Shown piece by piece: positions 1 through 8,071 of a stretch of 38,299 nt of DNA. The stretch comes from Noviherbaspirillum denitrificans (GTDB lineage Bacteria > Pseudomonadota > Gammaproteobacteria > Burkholderiales > Burkholderiaceae_D): assembly GCF_002211445.1 (NCBI RefSeq), contig NZ_LSTO01000001.1, positions 3,734,862 to 3,773,160 on the forward strand, read 5' to 3'. A program made the translations under genes and the position numbers. The notes beneath the pieces are model-generated. The model searched no databases. It had not been told where the DNA came from and saw only the letters and a list, made by a program, of their open reading frames with translations. The stretch's first letter is position 1; each line of letters opens with the position of its first letter.

Positions 1-161
1 CGAAATTCGGGCTGCGGAACAATCTGCGCACGCTGCCGGCCGCCGAATACGGCTTGCCGAGGTTGCCCAAGGTCGGCCTTGTGCTGCATCGCCTGGAAGC
101 GGAACCTGGGCAGACATGTGCATTGCTGGCAGCCAACCTGCGCGAAAGCGTGTCGGCTTGA
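1..161 (+). CDS. LysR-family transcriptional regulator, C-terminal fragment
   Basis: The reading frame is open from the left edge (first full codon at base 3) and stops with TGA at 159-161, giving 52 residues. The residues around 'GLPRLPKVGLVLHR' followed by 'LAANLRES' have the form of the last beta-strand and helix of the LysR substrate-binding domain, where a 'GLP.LP.VEL.LYR' pattern is usual. The helix-turn-helix and most of the effector domain lie outside the window, so the target cannot be guessed. The next gene is convergent. The call rests on a short C-terminal pattern only. Confidence 0.6.
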   Translation, partial: KFGLRNNLRTLPAAEYGLPRLPKVGLVLHRLEAEPGQTCALLAANLRESVSA

Positions 162-193
162 CCGCCATTCAGGCCGAATTCAATGTCTTCAAT

Positions 194-739
194 TTATCGA
201 TATCCGCGCAGTCGTTCATATTCCTTGATCTGCGCCGGTTCGAGCACGTCTGCCATGCTCAGGTGATAGCGAAGATGCGCCGCGCGCAATGCGCCGTGAA
301 TCCGCGCAGCGTCAGTCGTGGCTGCCTGCACCGACTCCCAGGATGCGCCCTTTTCCCGGAATAGCCTGTCGAGTGCAGCCTCCGCCAGGATCAACCGTTC
401 TCCAAGTTCGATCGTCTCCCGCTGCATCGCCGAAAATAATTGCCATGTCTTGGCCACTTGGGTCTCGCTTAACCTCAACTGGTCTGCCAGCGCCAGCACA
501 TGCGATGGGCCGGGATAACCGTTGAGTTCAGCGGGCAATGCCAAGGACATGCCTTTTCCGCTGCGCAAATCTTCCATCTGCTGCGCGGAGAACGCTTTGA
601 CCTCGCGCTGCTGCATGCCGGCATAGGGCGCGCCGGGCAACCTGGCATTCTGTTCCTGACCTGCGGGGTGCTGATGCAGATGCTGCGCAGATGCCAGCGA
701 CGACACGAGCAATGTGGCGAGTGTGATGAGCCGCTTCAT
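194..739 (-). CDS. Spy/CpxP-like periplasmic stress protein
   Basis: This encodes 181 residues. The start at 739 is chosen because it gives a clear signal peptide (Met-Lys-Arg, hydrophobic stretch, cleavage near 'SLASA-QHLHQ'); longer reading is possible in frame but would bury it. The mature protein begins with a His/Gln-rich patch and then is almost wholly alpha-helical ('LADQLRLSETQV', 'MQRETIELGERLI', 'LRAAHLRYHLSMADVLEPAQIKEYERL'-like helices). This fits the Spy/CpxP/ZraP/CnrR-like family of periplasmic metal- and envelope-stress proteins: 'L.LSETQ' and 'L.PAQ...Y..L' resemble the LTxxQ repeats. It is divergent from a Crp/Fnr regulator, with a perfect palindrome between them, so it is probably controlled by that regulator. 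Metal binding is inferred from the family and the His residues. Confidence 0.7.
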   Translation of the reverse strand: MKRLITLATLLVSSLASAQHLHQHPAGQEQNARLPGAPYAGMQQREVKAFSAQQMEDLRSGKGMSLALPAELNGYPGPSHVLALADQLRLSETQVAKTWQLFSAMQRETIELGERLILAEAALDRLFREKGASWESVQAATTDAARIHGALRAAHLRYHLSMADVLEPAQIKEYERLRGYR

Positions 740-796
740 TTGGTGTCCCGTTAAAGTCAGTGATGTGCGTATTGTTGCGGCGAACGCGGCGCACGG

Positions 797-816
797 CATA
801 TGATTGCAATCATATG
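797..816. promoter_or_regulatory. Perfect 20-bp palindrome with CRP-family geometry
   Basis: The sequence CATATGATTGCAATCATATG is a perfect inverted repeat. Its core reads TATGA-N6-TCATA, the same geometry as the CRP-family site TGTGA-N6-TCACA. It lies between the Spy-like gene (start 739, minus) and the Crp/Fnr-type gene (start 826, plus), ending 9 bases before the regulator's preferred start codon. It is probably an autoregulatory operator serving both genes; this is inference. Confidence 0.7.
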
Positions 817-825
817 AAGGCAAAA

Positions 826-1449
826 ATGTCCTCCGCTGCATTGGCAGCAACAGATGTCGCCATGGTCAATGCACCCGATATCGGGAGCATTTCTCCGACG
901 CGCCAGAGTATCGCGGCCGGCAATGCCGTGTTCAGGCAGGGTGACCCGACGTTCGGGCTGTTCTATCTCGCACTCGGACACGTCCGCCTGGTACGTCTCA
1001 CCGCGTCCGGGGATGAGGTCATCACGCATAACGTCCGTCCTGGCGAGTTTTTTGCGGAGGCATCCTTGTCCTCGTCGTCTTATCACTGTGATGCCGTCGC
1101 TGTTTGCGACAGCGACGTCCTTGTCTATCCGGCGAACGAGCTGATCGAGGAGTTTCGCAAGAATCCGGCCGAGTTATGGCAGTTCACCAGCCGACTGGCG
1201 CGCCAGGTGCAGGGCTTGCGAACGCGTTTGACGCTCAGGCAGATCAGGTCGGCGCGCGAGAGGATCTTGCAGGCGTTGCGGCTGCAATGCGATACGCATG
1301 GCTTGTGCAGAATAGAGGGAACCCTCAAGCATTTTGCGGAGGAGATCGGGCTCACCCATGAAGCGCTGTATCGCGCGCTTGCGGAGCTCGAACGCTCCAA
1401 GGCCATTGTCCGCACGGACAACGGCATCGTTCTGAATCAAAACGTGTAA
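826..1449 (+). CDS. Crp/Fnr-family transcriptional regulator
   Basis: This encodes 207 residues. The ATG at 826 is preferred because GAAGG at 816-820 is spaced 5 bases ahead; an in-frame ATG at 814 lies inside the palindrome. The N-terminal half is a cyclic-nucleotide-binding-type beta-roll ('GNAVFRQGDPTFGLFYLALGHVR', 'VRPGEFFAEASL' region), followed by a dimerisation helix and a C-terminal winged helix ('FAEEIGLTHEALYRALAELE'). There is no Cys cluster for an Fe-S centre as in FNR, so the signal is not evident. The gene is divergent from the Spy-like gene and convergent with arfB. It could be a regulator of an envelope or metal response; the effector is unknown. Confidence 0.88.
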   Translation: MSSAALAATDVAMVNAPDIGSISPTRQSIAAGNAVFRQGDPTFGLFYLALGHVRLVRLTASGDEVITHNVRPGEFFAEASLSSSSYHCDAVAVCDSDVLVYPANELIEEFRKNPAELWQFTSRLARQVQGLRTRLTLRQIRSARERILQALRLQCDTHGLCRIEGTLKHFAEEIGLTHEALYRALAELERSKAIVRTDNGIVLNQNV

Positions 1450-1481
1450 GTACCGGACTCGCTTTCGTCGGCTTGCGGTCG

Positions 1482-1886
1482 TCAGTCCGCTATCTTCCGT
1501 CGCAGTGACTTGACCTCGCCGCGACGCACCTTTGTGTCGACGCGCTTCCTCTGCGAGCTGCGGGTGGGCGTGGTCGACCGTCGAACGCGCGGCAAGACCG
1601 CGACGCTCGCCACGATTTCCTGCAAGCGCTGCAAGGCTTCTTCCTTGTTCTTTTCCTGGCTGCGGTGCGTCTGCGCCTTGATGATCACGACGCCCTCCTT
1701 CGTGATGCGCTGGTCGCTCAATGCAAGCAAGCGCTCCTTGAGAGGATCGGGCAAGGACGACGCGCGGATGTCGAAGCGCAAGTGAATTGCGCTGGACACC
1801 TTGTTGACGTTTTGACCGCCCGCGCCCTGGGCGCGAATTGCGGTGAATTCGATTTCGTTCTCGGGGATGACCGGGGCGCGGATGAT
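1482..1886 (-). CDS. arfB: Peptidyl-tRNA hydrolase ArfB (ribosome rescue), non-canonical start
   Basis: ArfB releases stalled ribosomes by hydrolysing peptidyl-tRNA with a GGQ loop. Counting from an ATC at 1886, the protein has 134 residues, close to the family's usual length of about 140. It carries 'RAQGAGGQNVNKVSSAIHLR' with GGQ at residues 23-25, the conserved 'FDIRASSLP' stretch, and a basic Arg/Lys-rich tail ('KVRRGEVKSLRRK') that enters the mRNA tunnel. There is no ATG, GTG or TTG between the rhlE stop (1904-1902) and the GGQ domain; the GTG at 1799 would delete the active site. AGGA at 1895-1892, 5 bases before ATC-ATC, looks like a ribosome binding site, so either ATC initiates or one base is miscalled. 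It is in the same frame as rhlE, 15 bases downstream of its stop, and is probably co-transcribed. Confidence 0.85.
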   Translation of the reverse strand: MIRAPVIPENEIEFTAIRAQGAGGQNVNKVSSAIHLRFDIRASSLPDPLKERLLALSDQRITKEGVVIIKAQTHRSQEKNKEEALQRLQEIVASVAVLPRVRRSTTPTRSSQRKRVDTKVRRGEVKSLRRKIAD

Positions 1887-1901
1887 GGTGGTCCTGGACG
1901 G

Positions 1902-3131
1902 TTACGCCGCGTTCGTGCCGAAGTGGACCTTCGGCTTCTTGGGCTTCTTCGGCTTTTTCAGCACCTGCCCGGCGGCGTCGGTCATCGGCACGCGGTGCTC
2001 CGGCTCAAAGCCGGGCTCTTCGACGCGCCGCAAGGTGTGCCGGGTCAGGCGTTCGATCGCCGCCAGCAACTGCACTTCATCCGCGCATACCAGCGAGATC
2101 GCCTCCCCCGTGGCGCCGGCGCGGCCGGTGCGGCCGATGCGATGGATATAGTCTTCGGCAACGATAGGCAAATCAAAGTTGACCACGTGCGGCAGGTCGT
2201 CGATATCGAGGCCGCGCGCGGCCACATCGGTTGCCACCAATATTTGCACTTCATTTGCCTTGAACCGTTCCAGCGCGCGCAGGCGTGCCGGCTGCGGCTT
2301 GTCGCCGTGGATCGAGTCGGCACCGACGCCCTGTGCGATCAGATCGTCGACCAGCTGTTCGACGCCCCTGCGGGTCTTCACGAACACCAGCACTTGCCCC
2401 CATCGGTTTTTTTCCATCAAATGGCAGAACAGTTCCGTCTTGCGCTTCTTGTCGACCGGGATCACCCACTGCACGATGTCCTTGGCCGCGGTATTGCGCG
2501 GGCTGACGTCGATGCTCAGCGGATCGCGCAGCATCGCGCCGGCCATGGCGCGGATCGCATCGGAGAACGTCGCGGAAAACAGCAGGGTCTGCCGGCGCTT
2601 CGGCAGCGCCGCGAACACCGCATCCAGTTCGCGCGCGAATCCGAGGTCGAGCATGCGGTCGGCCTCGTCCAGCACCAGCGTCTGCAGCTGGTTGAACTTG
2701 ACCGCGTTCTGCCGATGCAGGTCGAGCAGGCGGCCCGGCGTCGCGACCAGGACATCGAGCCCTTTGCGCATCTTCATCATCTGCGGATTGATGCTCACCC
2801 CGCCATATGCCGCCGACGTGCGCAACGGCAGGTTCTTGCCGTACTCGCGAAAGCTCTGATGCACCTGTTCCGCCAGTTCGCGCGTGGGCACCAGCACCAG
2901 CGCGCGCACCGAATTGCTGGCCACTTGCGGCCCTTCCGTGGCCAGGCGCTGCAGCAAGGGCAGCGCAAAGCCCGCGGTCTTGCCGGTACCGGTTTGCGCC
3001 GCCACCATCAGGTCGCGGCCGGCCAGCACCGCCGGAATCGCCTGCGCCTGCACCGGCGTAGGGGTTTTGTAGCCGAGCGCGTCGAGGGAGCGCAGCAGCG
3101 GATCGATCAGGCCGAGGGAGGTAAACGCCAT
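1902..3131 (-). CDS. rhlE: DEAD-box ATP-dependent RNA helicase RhlE
   Basis: This encodes 409 residues, a typical RhlE-type helicase that unwinds RNA in ribosome maturation and mRNA decay in the cytoplasm. Visible motifs in order: Q motif near residues 3-30 ('FTSLGL...PTPVQ'), motif I AQTGTGKT at 45-52, 'PTRELAEQ' near 82-89, 'TPGRLLDL' near 131-138, motif II DEAD at 155-158, SAT at 186-188, and motif VI 'HRIGRTGRAG' in the C-terminal RecA domain. The tail is short and Lys/Pro-rich ('KKPKKPKKPKVHFG'), which probably contacts RNA. The start at 3131 gives the normal N-terminus. arfB follows 15 bases after the stop, so translation-linked genes appear to share one transcript. Confidence 0.95.
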   Translation of the reverse strand: MAFTSLGLIDPLLRSLDALGYKTPTPVQAQAIPAVLAGRDLMVAAQTGTGKTAGFALPLLQRLATEGPQVASNSVRALVLVPTRELAEQVHQSFREYGKNLPLRTSAAYGGVSINPQMMKMRKGLDVLVATPGRLLDLHRQNAVKFNQLQTLVLDEADRMLDLGFARELDAVFAALPKRRQTLLFSATFSDAIRAMAGAMLRDPLSIDVSPRNTAAKDIVQWVIPVDKKRKTELFCHLMEKNRWGQVLVFVKTRRGVEQLVDDLIAQGVGADSIHGDKPQPARLRALERFKANEVQILVATDVAARGLDIDDLPHVVNFDLPIVAEDYIHRIGRTGRAGATGEAISLVCADEVQLLAAIERLTRHTLRRVEEPGFEPEHRVPMTDAAGQVLKKPKKPKKPKVHFGTNAA

Positions 3132-3359
3132 GGGAATAACCGGGATGTTGAAATTTCAGAAAAGGCAGGATGCAGAGTGTAGCCTGTCCTGCGCATGGCA
3201 ACCGGATTCCGTGATGCCCGGAGACTTTGCAAGGGGTGGCTCAAGGGACGCAAGGCCAGGCAAGGGAATATTGAGTCACGTCAACTTCCTTGCCATTTGC
3301 CTGAATGGGGATCAGGCGCAATGTTACTCTTGGTTTCCCAACTCTCCCATGGAGCGGCC

Positions 3360-3557
3360 ATGCTGGTTGATTTGAGCCCCGAGATGCTGCAGCTGGTGGC
3401 GAACGCCCAGAATACGCAGGGATTCATGCGGGAAAAGCTGCTGAGAATCGCCGGCGACTTTGCGGAAGCATTTCCGGATCCGAACCCGCAGCCGGTCACC
3501 GTGATCAATCTCGCCCGGTGGCTGTGCCCCCAGGCGGAACAACCCCTGGACTCGTAG
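3360..3557 (+). CDS. Small hypothetical protein (65 residues)
   Basis: The ATG at 3360 has GGAG at 3351-3354 with a 5-base gap, a good ribosome binding site. The product is mostly helical and acidic, with 'LSPEMLQLVANAQNTQGF' and 'FAEAFPDPNPQPVTVINLAR'. There is no signal peptide or membrane segment and I do not recognise a family. It is divergent from rhlE by about 230 bases. The longer in-frame reading from 3195 has no similar support. It is called on ribosome binding site and composition only. Confidence 0.5.
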   Translation: MLVDLSPEMLQLVANAQNTQGFMREKLLRIAGDFAEAFPDPNPQPVTVINLARWLCPQAEQPLDS

Positions 3558-3702
3558 CGCGTGTACCTCCATTCATGCCGGCACGTTGCCATGCCGGGGC
3601 CTTGTTTTCCCTTTCCAAAAAATATTTCCATAGCGCAACTTCACCTTCTGTTCTATATTGAAGATAACCAGTTGTAAAAACAAAAACAAAACGTACAGTT
3701 AA

Positions 3703-3722
3703 TGCCGCACGGACGTGCGGCA
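3703..3722. other. Hairpin (8-bp perfect stem) ahead of a small ORF
   Basis: TGCCGCAC and GTGCGGCA flank a 4-base loop (GGAC). On the plus strand no T run follows, so it may be a 5'-leader structure for the small ORF at 3754. On the minus strand it is followed by a T-rich stretch (complement of 3670-3692, AAAAACAAAAACAAAAC), which would fit a factor-independent terminator, but no minus-strand gene ends here. Its role is uncertain. Confidence 0.4.
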
Positions 3723-3753
3723 CCCTATTGGAGTCCCACCGGAGACGGGGCAA

Positions 3754-3993
3754 ATGGTCAGGCCATGCAAGGATCAGAGCGTACGCGCCAAGTATGCGAT
3801 GCAGCGGATGATAATGGCGCAGACGCGCATGCTGGTGTCGATGAACTCGTCGGAGGAATGGGAGCGCGCGTACAAATGGGCTGCTGCCTGGGGCGTGGCA
3901 TCGCAGATAGCCAGGACATGCGCCTATACGGACACATGCATCCATCGCAGTTATTGCTCTCCGCAGCCACCTGACAAGAAGCTTGCGAAATAG
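3754..3993 (+). CDS. Small hypothetical protein (79 residues)
   Basis: The ATG at 3754 follows a weak purine stretch (GGGGCAA). The product is rich in Met, Arg and Ala in its first half ('YAMQRMIMAQTRMLVSM') and has a 'EEWERAYKWAAAWG' helix, then a Cys-containing tail ('TCAYTDTCIHRSYC' region). I do not recognise the family. It is preceded by an AT-rich stretch (3640-3700) that could hold a promoter and by a hairpin, and is followed by a strong hairpin at 4012-4042, so it is framed like an independent transcription unit. A longer in-frame start at 3715 (GTG) falls inside the hairpin. Confidence 0.4.
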   Translation: MVRPCKDQSVRAKYAMQRMIMAQTRMLVSMNSSEEWERAYKWAAAWGVASQIARTCAYTDTCIHRSYCSPQPPDKKLAK

Positions 3994-4011
3994 AGCAGGC
4001 CTGCGCGTGCA

Positions 4012-4042
4012 GCCTGTTTCCTGACGACGCCAGGAAACAGGC
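4012..4042. terminator. Strong hairpin between convergent genes
   Basis: GCCTGTTTCCTG (4012-4023) and CAGGAAACAGGC (4031-4042) make a perfect 12-bp stem with a 7-base loop. It sits between the small plus-strand ORF ending at 3993 and wrbA ending at 4061 on the minus strand, the position of a bidirectional terminator. Neither side has a long T run, so intrinsic strength is uncertain. Confidence 0.6.
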
Positions 4043-4060
4043 CTGTCAGACCGTGAACAT

Positions 4061-4660
4061 CTACCCGAACAGCTTGGTGGCAGTCTCGGCAATCAGGCGC
4101 CCCTGAAAACGGGCGCCTTCCAGTTCAATCTGCGACGGCTGGCGTTGTCCCTGTCCGCCGGCGATGGTCGTCGCACCGTAGGGGGCGCCCCCCACGATTT
4201 CGTCGAGCGTCATCTGGCCCTGGTGGCTGTAGGGCAAGCCGACGATGGTCATGCCGAAGTGAAGCATGTTGGTAATGAGGGCAAACAAGGTTGTCTCCTG
4301 GCCGCCGTGCTGGGTGGCCGTCGAGGTAAACGCGCCGCCCACCTTGCCATGGAGCGCCCCGCGAGCCCATAGTCCGCCGGTCTGATCCAGGAAACTTGCC
4401 ATTTGACCCGGGATGCGGCCGTAGCGGGTCGGGCAGCCGATGATGATGGCGTCGTAACCGGGGAGTTCATCGACGGTGGCGATCGGTGCTGCCTGGTTCA
4501 GCTTGAAGTGCGCGTTCCGGGCGACATCTTCCGGTACGGTCTCCGGCACACGCTTGACATCTGCAGTGGCGCCGGCAGAGCGGGCACCTTCGGCCACGGC
4601 ATTGGCCATGGTCTCGATATGTCCGTAGGTCGAGTAGTACAGGACGAGGACTTTTGCCAT
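4061..4660 (-). CDS. wrbA: NAD(P)H:quinone oxidoreductase WrbA
   Basis: This encodes 199 residues, the usual WrbA length. It is a flavodoxin-like FMN enzyme that reduces quinones by two electrons in the cytoplasm, avoiding semiquinone radicals. The FMN phosphate loop is seen at the N-terminus ('[14 protein letters not shown]'), the '[20 protein letters not shown]' segment is highly typical, and '[13 protein letters not shown]' and '[12 protein letters not shown]' complete the family signature. The start at 4660 has AGGAGA about 6 bases ahead (complement of 4667-4672). The reading could be extended upstream to 4729 but without support. It is a single gene with its own leader; nothing is odd about it. 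Confidence 0.95.
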   Translation of the reverse strand: MAKVLVLYYSTYGHIETMANAVAEGARSAGATADVKRVPETVPEDVARNAHFKLNQAAPIATVDELPGYDAIIIGCPTRYGRIPGQMASFLDQTGGLWARGALHGKVGGAFTSTATQHGGQETTLFALITNMLHFGMTIVGLPYSHQGQMTLDEIVGGAPYGATTIAGGQGQRQPSQIELEGARFQGRLIAETATKLFG

Positions 4661-5041
4661 TTTCTTCTCCTTGTAATGTGAGGGATTGTTGTCAAGCAAG
4701 ACACTCGGTGGGACTTTGGATCGATGCAACTCCAGGCTGCTTCATACTAGCTGACAGGAGTATCGCGGCACAAGGATGCCGTGCCAGCTCGTTCAACAAG
4801 CAGCGTCAGACTAAGCGCTGATTTTTTGAGAAAAAAACGTCAAGCAAGCATCGCCCTTTTTCCGAAGATTGCGCAGTTTCGGAAACACCCCGTGTGCCGG
4901 CAGGAAAACCCTTGCCACTGCCAGTGCACAGCGCCAACTAAAAGGTGCTTGCACTGGAACCATGTGTCCTCTTTTGGATTCTTATCTTTCCTGGCGTTAG
5001 CTGCGCGTCATTAAGGTGCGCCGCCTTTCATGACGTGACCT
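4661..5041. other. Intergenic region between wrbA and the cyclic-di-GMP gene
   Basis: These 381 bases hold the divergent leaders of wrbA (minus) and the PAS-GGDEF-EAL gene (plus). I see no convincing gene. The segment 4800-5000 has several short AT-rich tracts and a repeated CAGTGCA-like word (around 4921 and 4945), but no clear sigma-70 promoter pair that I would defend. Confidence 0.5.
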
Positions 5042-8000
5042 ATGAAAGATGACCTGATCCACAGTGCGGCGACAATTGACGGTCCGGTTCCGGAGCATCA
5101 GGCACTGTTGCAGGCCGTGTTCGCCATCGAAACAGTCGGCGTGCTGTTTTTCAACCTTGATGGACAAATCGTCAACGCCAATCCCGCCTTTGAGCGCATG
5201 TGCGGATATACCCGTGACGAGCTCTGCACAACCGCGCATTGGGAACAGCTGACAGATCCCGAATTCTTTGCCGTCACTTACGAGGTGGCGGAAAGGTTGG
5301 CGACCGAAGGCCGTACCCCCCCTTACGAAAAAATGATGATCCGCAAGGATGGCACCCGATGGTGGGGATTGTTCGCGCCAACACGCCTTTCCGGGAGCGG
5401 CCTCGAATCAAGATGCGCGGAATTCATTCTGGACATTACAGAACGCAAGAACGCGGAAACGGCGCTCGGCGAAAGCGAGGAGCGCTTCCGCTCGCTGGTA
5501 CAAGGGTTTGCGCAGGCGGTATGGGAAACGGACATCGACGGTGTGGTGGTGACCGATTCGCCGAGCTGGCGCGCCTTTACCGGCCAGACGATCAAGGAAT
5601 GGATGGGCCGTGGATGGATCAATGCGGTTCATCCCGACGATCGGGAATACGCCTTACGTCAGTGGGACGACGCGGTGCGTTCAAGACGGGGAGCGAACGC
5701 GGAATTCCGCTTGAAGTCCGCCAGGGACAATGATTGGCGCTGGACCAACGTGCGCGCGGCACCGATCTTCGATAGCAACGGATCCCTTCGCAAATGGGTC
5801 GGCATCAATATCGACGTGGATGACCAGCGGCGCATGCAGGAGGCCCTGCGAGCGGCTGCCGTGCGAGACGCATTCCGTGTTCGCCTGGCTGATGTGCTGC
5901 ATCCGCTGGACGAGCCCATCGCTATCCAGGAAGAAGCTGCGCGCATGCTTGGACGACACCTCTGCGTGGCGCGCGCGTTATACGTCGAAGTCGAGCCGGA
6001 TAAGGAACACGTGCTCGTCCAGCGCGACTTTGCCGAAGGTGTGGGAAGTCAGGTGGGCCGCCACAAAATCAGCGACTTCGGCGCGTTTCTCCTGGAGGCA
6101 TTCCGCGCCGGCCACACGATCGTGGTGCGGGACAGCTCCAGCGATCCTCGATTGGGCAAGGCTGAGCAGGCTGCATATGACGCAGTTTCGGTGCGCGCGT
6201 TTGTTGGTGTCCCGCTGATCAAGAACGGGAAATTCGTCAGCGCGCTTACCGTCAACCATCCAGGCGCTCGCACGTGGACGGCCGACGAGATTGCGCTGAT
6301 TGAAGAGGTTGCCGAACTGACGTGGGCGGCAGTCGAGCGAGCGCGCGCCAACCAAGCCCGTCGCGCGTCGGAGGAGCGTCTGCGGGCACTGTTCGATTCC
6401 ATGACTGAGGCATTCGCCATCATGGAGGCCATTCCCGCCGACGCCGAAACCAGCGTGGACTATCGTTTCCTCGAAACCAACCCCGCCTTTGACCGACATA
6501 TTCGTCTGCACGCCCCGCGCGAACACACCCTGCAGGAACTGCTGCCGGACATCGAACCTTATTGGCTGGAGAGATTCGAGCAGGTTCTGCACACCGGGGC
6601 GCCGACACAATTCGAGGCTTACATCGCCTCACACTATCGCTGGTTCGCCATTTCCGCGACACGCCTCGGCAACGACAACGGCTTGCGCCTGGCGGTTGTG
6701 TTTACCGACATCACCGAACGCAAGCTGGCGGAAGAAAAAATTCGGCATGCCTCCTTGCATGATGCACTGACCGGCTTGCCGAACAGGACAATGCTCTTCG
6801 AATATGCCAGCCATCTCTTGCCCCACAACAGGCGCACCAATCAATGCGCCGCTGTCTTGTTCCTGGACCTCGATCGCTTCAAACCGATCAATGACTCGCA
6901 CGGGCACATGACAGGGGACCTGGTTTTGAAGGAAATTGCCAGGAGGCTGGTCATGGGTGCGCGCGAGGAGGACATTGTCGTTCGCCTGGGCGGAGACGAG
7001 TTTGTGATTCTTCTGCAAGACCTCAAGGACGCGGCCGCAGCGGCGGAAGTTGCCATCCACATCCTGGACAGGATCAACCAGCCGTACCATATCGGCGAAC
7101 TGTCGCTGTCGTTGTCCACCTCGATCGGCATCAGCCTGTTCCCGGGCGACGGACAGGACATTGATACCCTCATCAGCCAGGCCGACATGGCGATGTACCA
7201 GGCCAAGCAAGCCGGCAGCAATAATTTCCAATTCTATTCGCCGGAATATTCGGCCGAGACAAGACTGCAGCGCGTCATCGAGCAACAACTCAAAAGCGCA
7301 TTGCGCAACAGCACCTTCCATCTCTGTTACCAGCCGGTATTGGATGTGGAAACCGGCCGCATCGTCAGTGTGGAAGCCCTGCTCCGCTGCCACGAAACCA
7401 ATATCGGTCCGGACCGGTTCATCCCGATCGCGGAAACCACCGGCATCATCAATCCGATCGGGCGCTGGTTGCTGGCGGAAGCCGCGCGGCAGCACAAGGC
7501 CTGGCTTGACCATGGACTGCCGTTGATCCCGATTGCGGTCAACGTATCAGTGGTGGAATTTCGTGACCGGGATTTCCCCAACCGTTTTGAAGACACGGTC
7601 AGCGAACATGGCATCGAGACGAATGCGCTGCAATTGGAAGTGACCGAAACGGCAGTGATGGACGACGTCGAGCACGCCATCGCCATGTTGTCCCGCCTGC
7701 AGGCGCTGGGCGTGAAAATCCTGCTGGATGACTTTGGCACCGGACATTCGAGCCTCGCCTATCTTGCACGCCTGCCCTTGAACAAGGTCAAGATCGACAA
7801 GTCGTTCGTGACACCGCTGGACAAGGACAAGACCAGCCGCGTGGTGACCAATGCAATGATTGCGCTCAGCCGAACCCTGGGCCTGGAAGTCGTGGCGGAA
7901 GGTGTGGAAACGGAAGGCGCACTGGAGTACATCCGCACGCATGGATGCACGCAAGCCCAAGGCTATTACCTTGGGCAGCCGATGTCAGGCGCCGACTTCG

Positions 8001-8071
8001 AGCACTGGTACTGGGAGAAAGGGCAACACCTCCAGAATACCGGTGACCTCAATTGCAATGTCCGACACTGA
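5042..8071 (+). CDS. PAS-PAS-GAF-PAS-GGDEF-EAL cyclic-di-GMP protein
   Basis: This encodes 1009 residues, soluble, with no signal peptide or membrane segment. In order: PAS with PAC (about 25-140), a second PAS with PAC (about 145-280), a GAF domain (about 290-440), a third PAS-like domain (about 450-570), GGDEF (about 575-735) and EAL (about 745-1000). The cyclase motif is exactly GGDEF (650-654), with an inhibitory RxxD site (R641-D644) five residues before it. The EAL motif is intact ('EALLR' at 778-782), as are 'DDFGTGHSSL' and 'EVVAEGVE'. Both cyclase and phosphodiesterase could therefore be active, set by cytoplasmic PAS/GAF signals (redox, light or small ligands; not determinable). It stands alone between intergenic regions, so no partner is visible. 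Confidence 0.95.
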   Translation: MKDDLIHSAATIDGPVPEHQALLQAVFAIETVGVLFFNLDGQIVNANPAFERMCGYTRDELCTTAHWEQLTDPEFFAVTYEVAERLATEGRTPPYEKMMIRKDGTRWWGLFAPTRLSGSGLESRCAEFILDITERKNAETALGESEERFRSLVQGFAQAVWETDIDGVVVTDSPSWRAFTGQTIKEWMGRGWINAVHPDDREYALRQWDDAVRSRRGANAEFRLKSARDNDWRWTNVRAAPIFDSNGSLRKWVGINIDVDDQRRMQEALRAAAVRDAFRVRLADVLHPLDEPIAIQEEAARMLGRHLCVARALYVEVEPDKEHVLVQRDFAEGVGSQVGRHKISDFGAFLLEAFRAGHTIVVRDSSSDPRLGKAEQAAYDAVSVRAFVGVPLIKNGKFVSALTVNHPGARTWTADEIALIEEVAELTWAAVERARANQARRASEERLRALFDSMTEAFAIMEAIPADAETSVDYRFLETNPAFDRHIRLHAPREHTLQELLPDIEPYWLERFEQVLHTGAPTQFEAYIASHYRWFAISATRLGNDNGLRLAVVFTDITERKLAEEKIRHASLHDALTGLPNRTMLFEYASHLLPHNRRTNQCAAVLFLDLDRFKPINDSHGHMTGDLVLKEIARRLVMGAREEDIVVRLGGDEFVILLQDLKDAAAAAEVAIHILDRINQPYHIGELSLSLSTSIGISLFPGDGQDIDTLISQADMAMYQAKQAGSNNFQFYSPEYSAETRLQRVIEQQLKSALRNSTFHLCYQPVLDVETGRIVSVEALLRCHETNIGPDRFIPIAETTGIINPIGRWLLAEAARQHKAWLDHGLPLIPIAVNVSVVEFRDRDFPNRFEDTVSEHGIETNALQLEVTETAVMDDVEHAIAMLSRLQALGVKILLDDFGTGHSSLAYLARLPLNKVKIDKSFVTPLDKDKTSRVVTNAMIALSRTLGLEVVAEGVETEGALEYIRTHGCTQAQGYYLGQPMSGADFEHWYWEKGQHLQNTGDLNCNVRH

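Noticed and set aside
1902-1989. Short tandem Lys-Pro-Lys repeat at the rhlE end as a possible nucleotide repeat array
   Set aside because: It is part of the coding tail (KKPKKPKKPK) and too short to be a separate repeat element.
1665-3182. Long plus-strand open frame of 505 codons
   Set aside because: It lies antisense to rhlE and arfB, whose motifs are unmistakable; its Arg/His/Gln-rich translation is typical of a GC-rich shadow.
3505-4092. Minus-strand open frame of 195 codons overlapping two small genes
   Set aside because: Cys/Arg-rich, no ribosome binding site, crosses the strong hairpin at 4012-4042; a chance frame.
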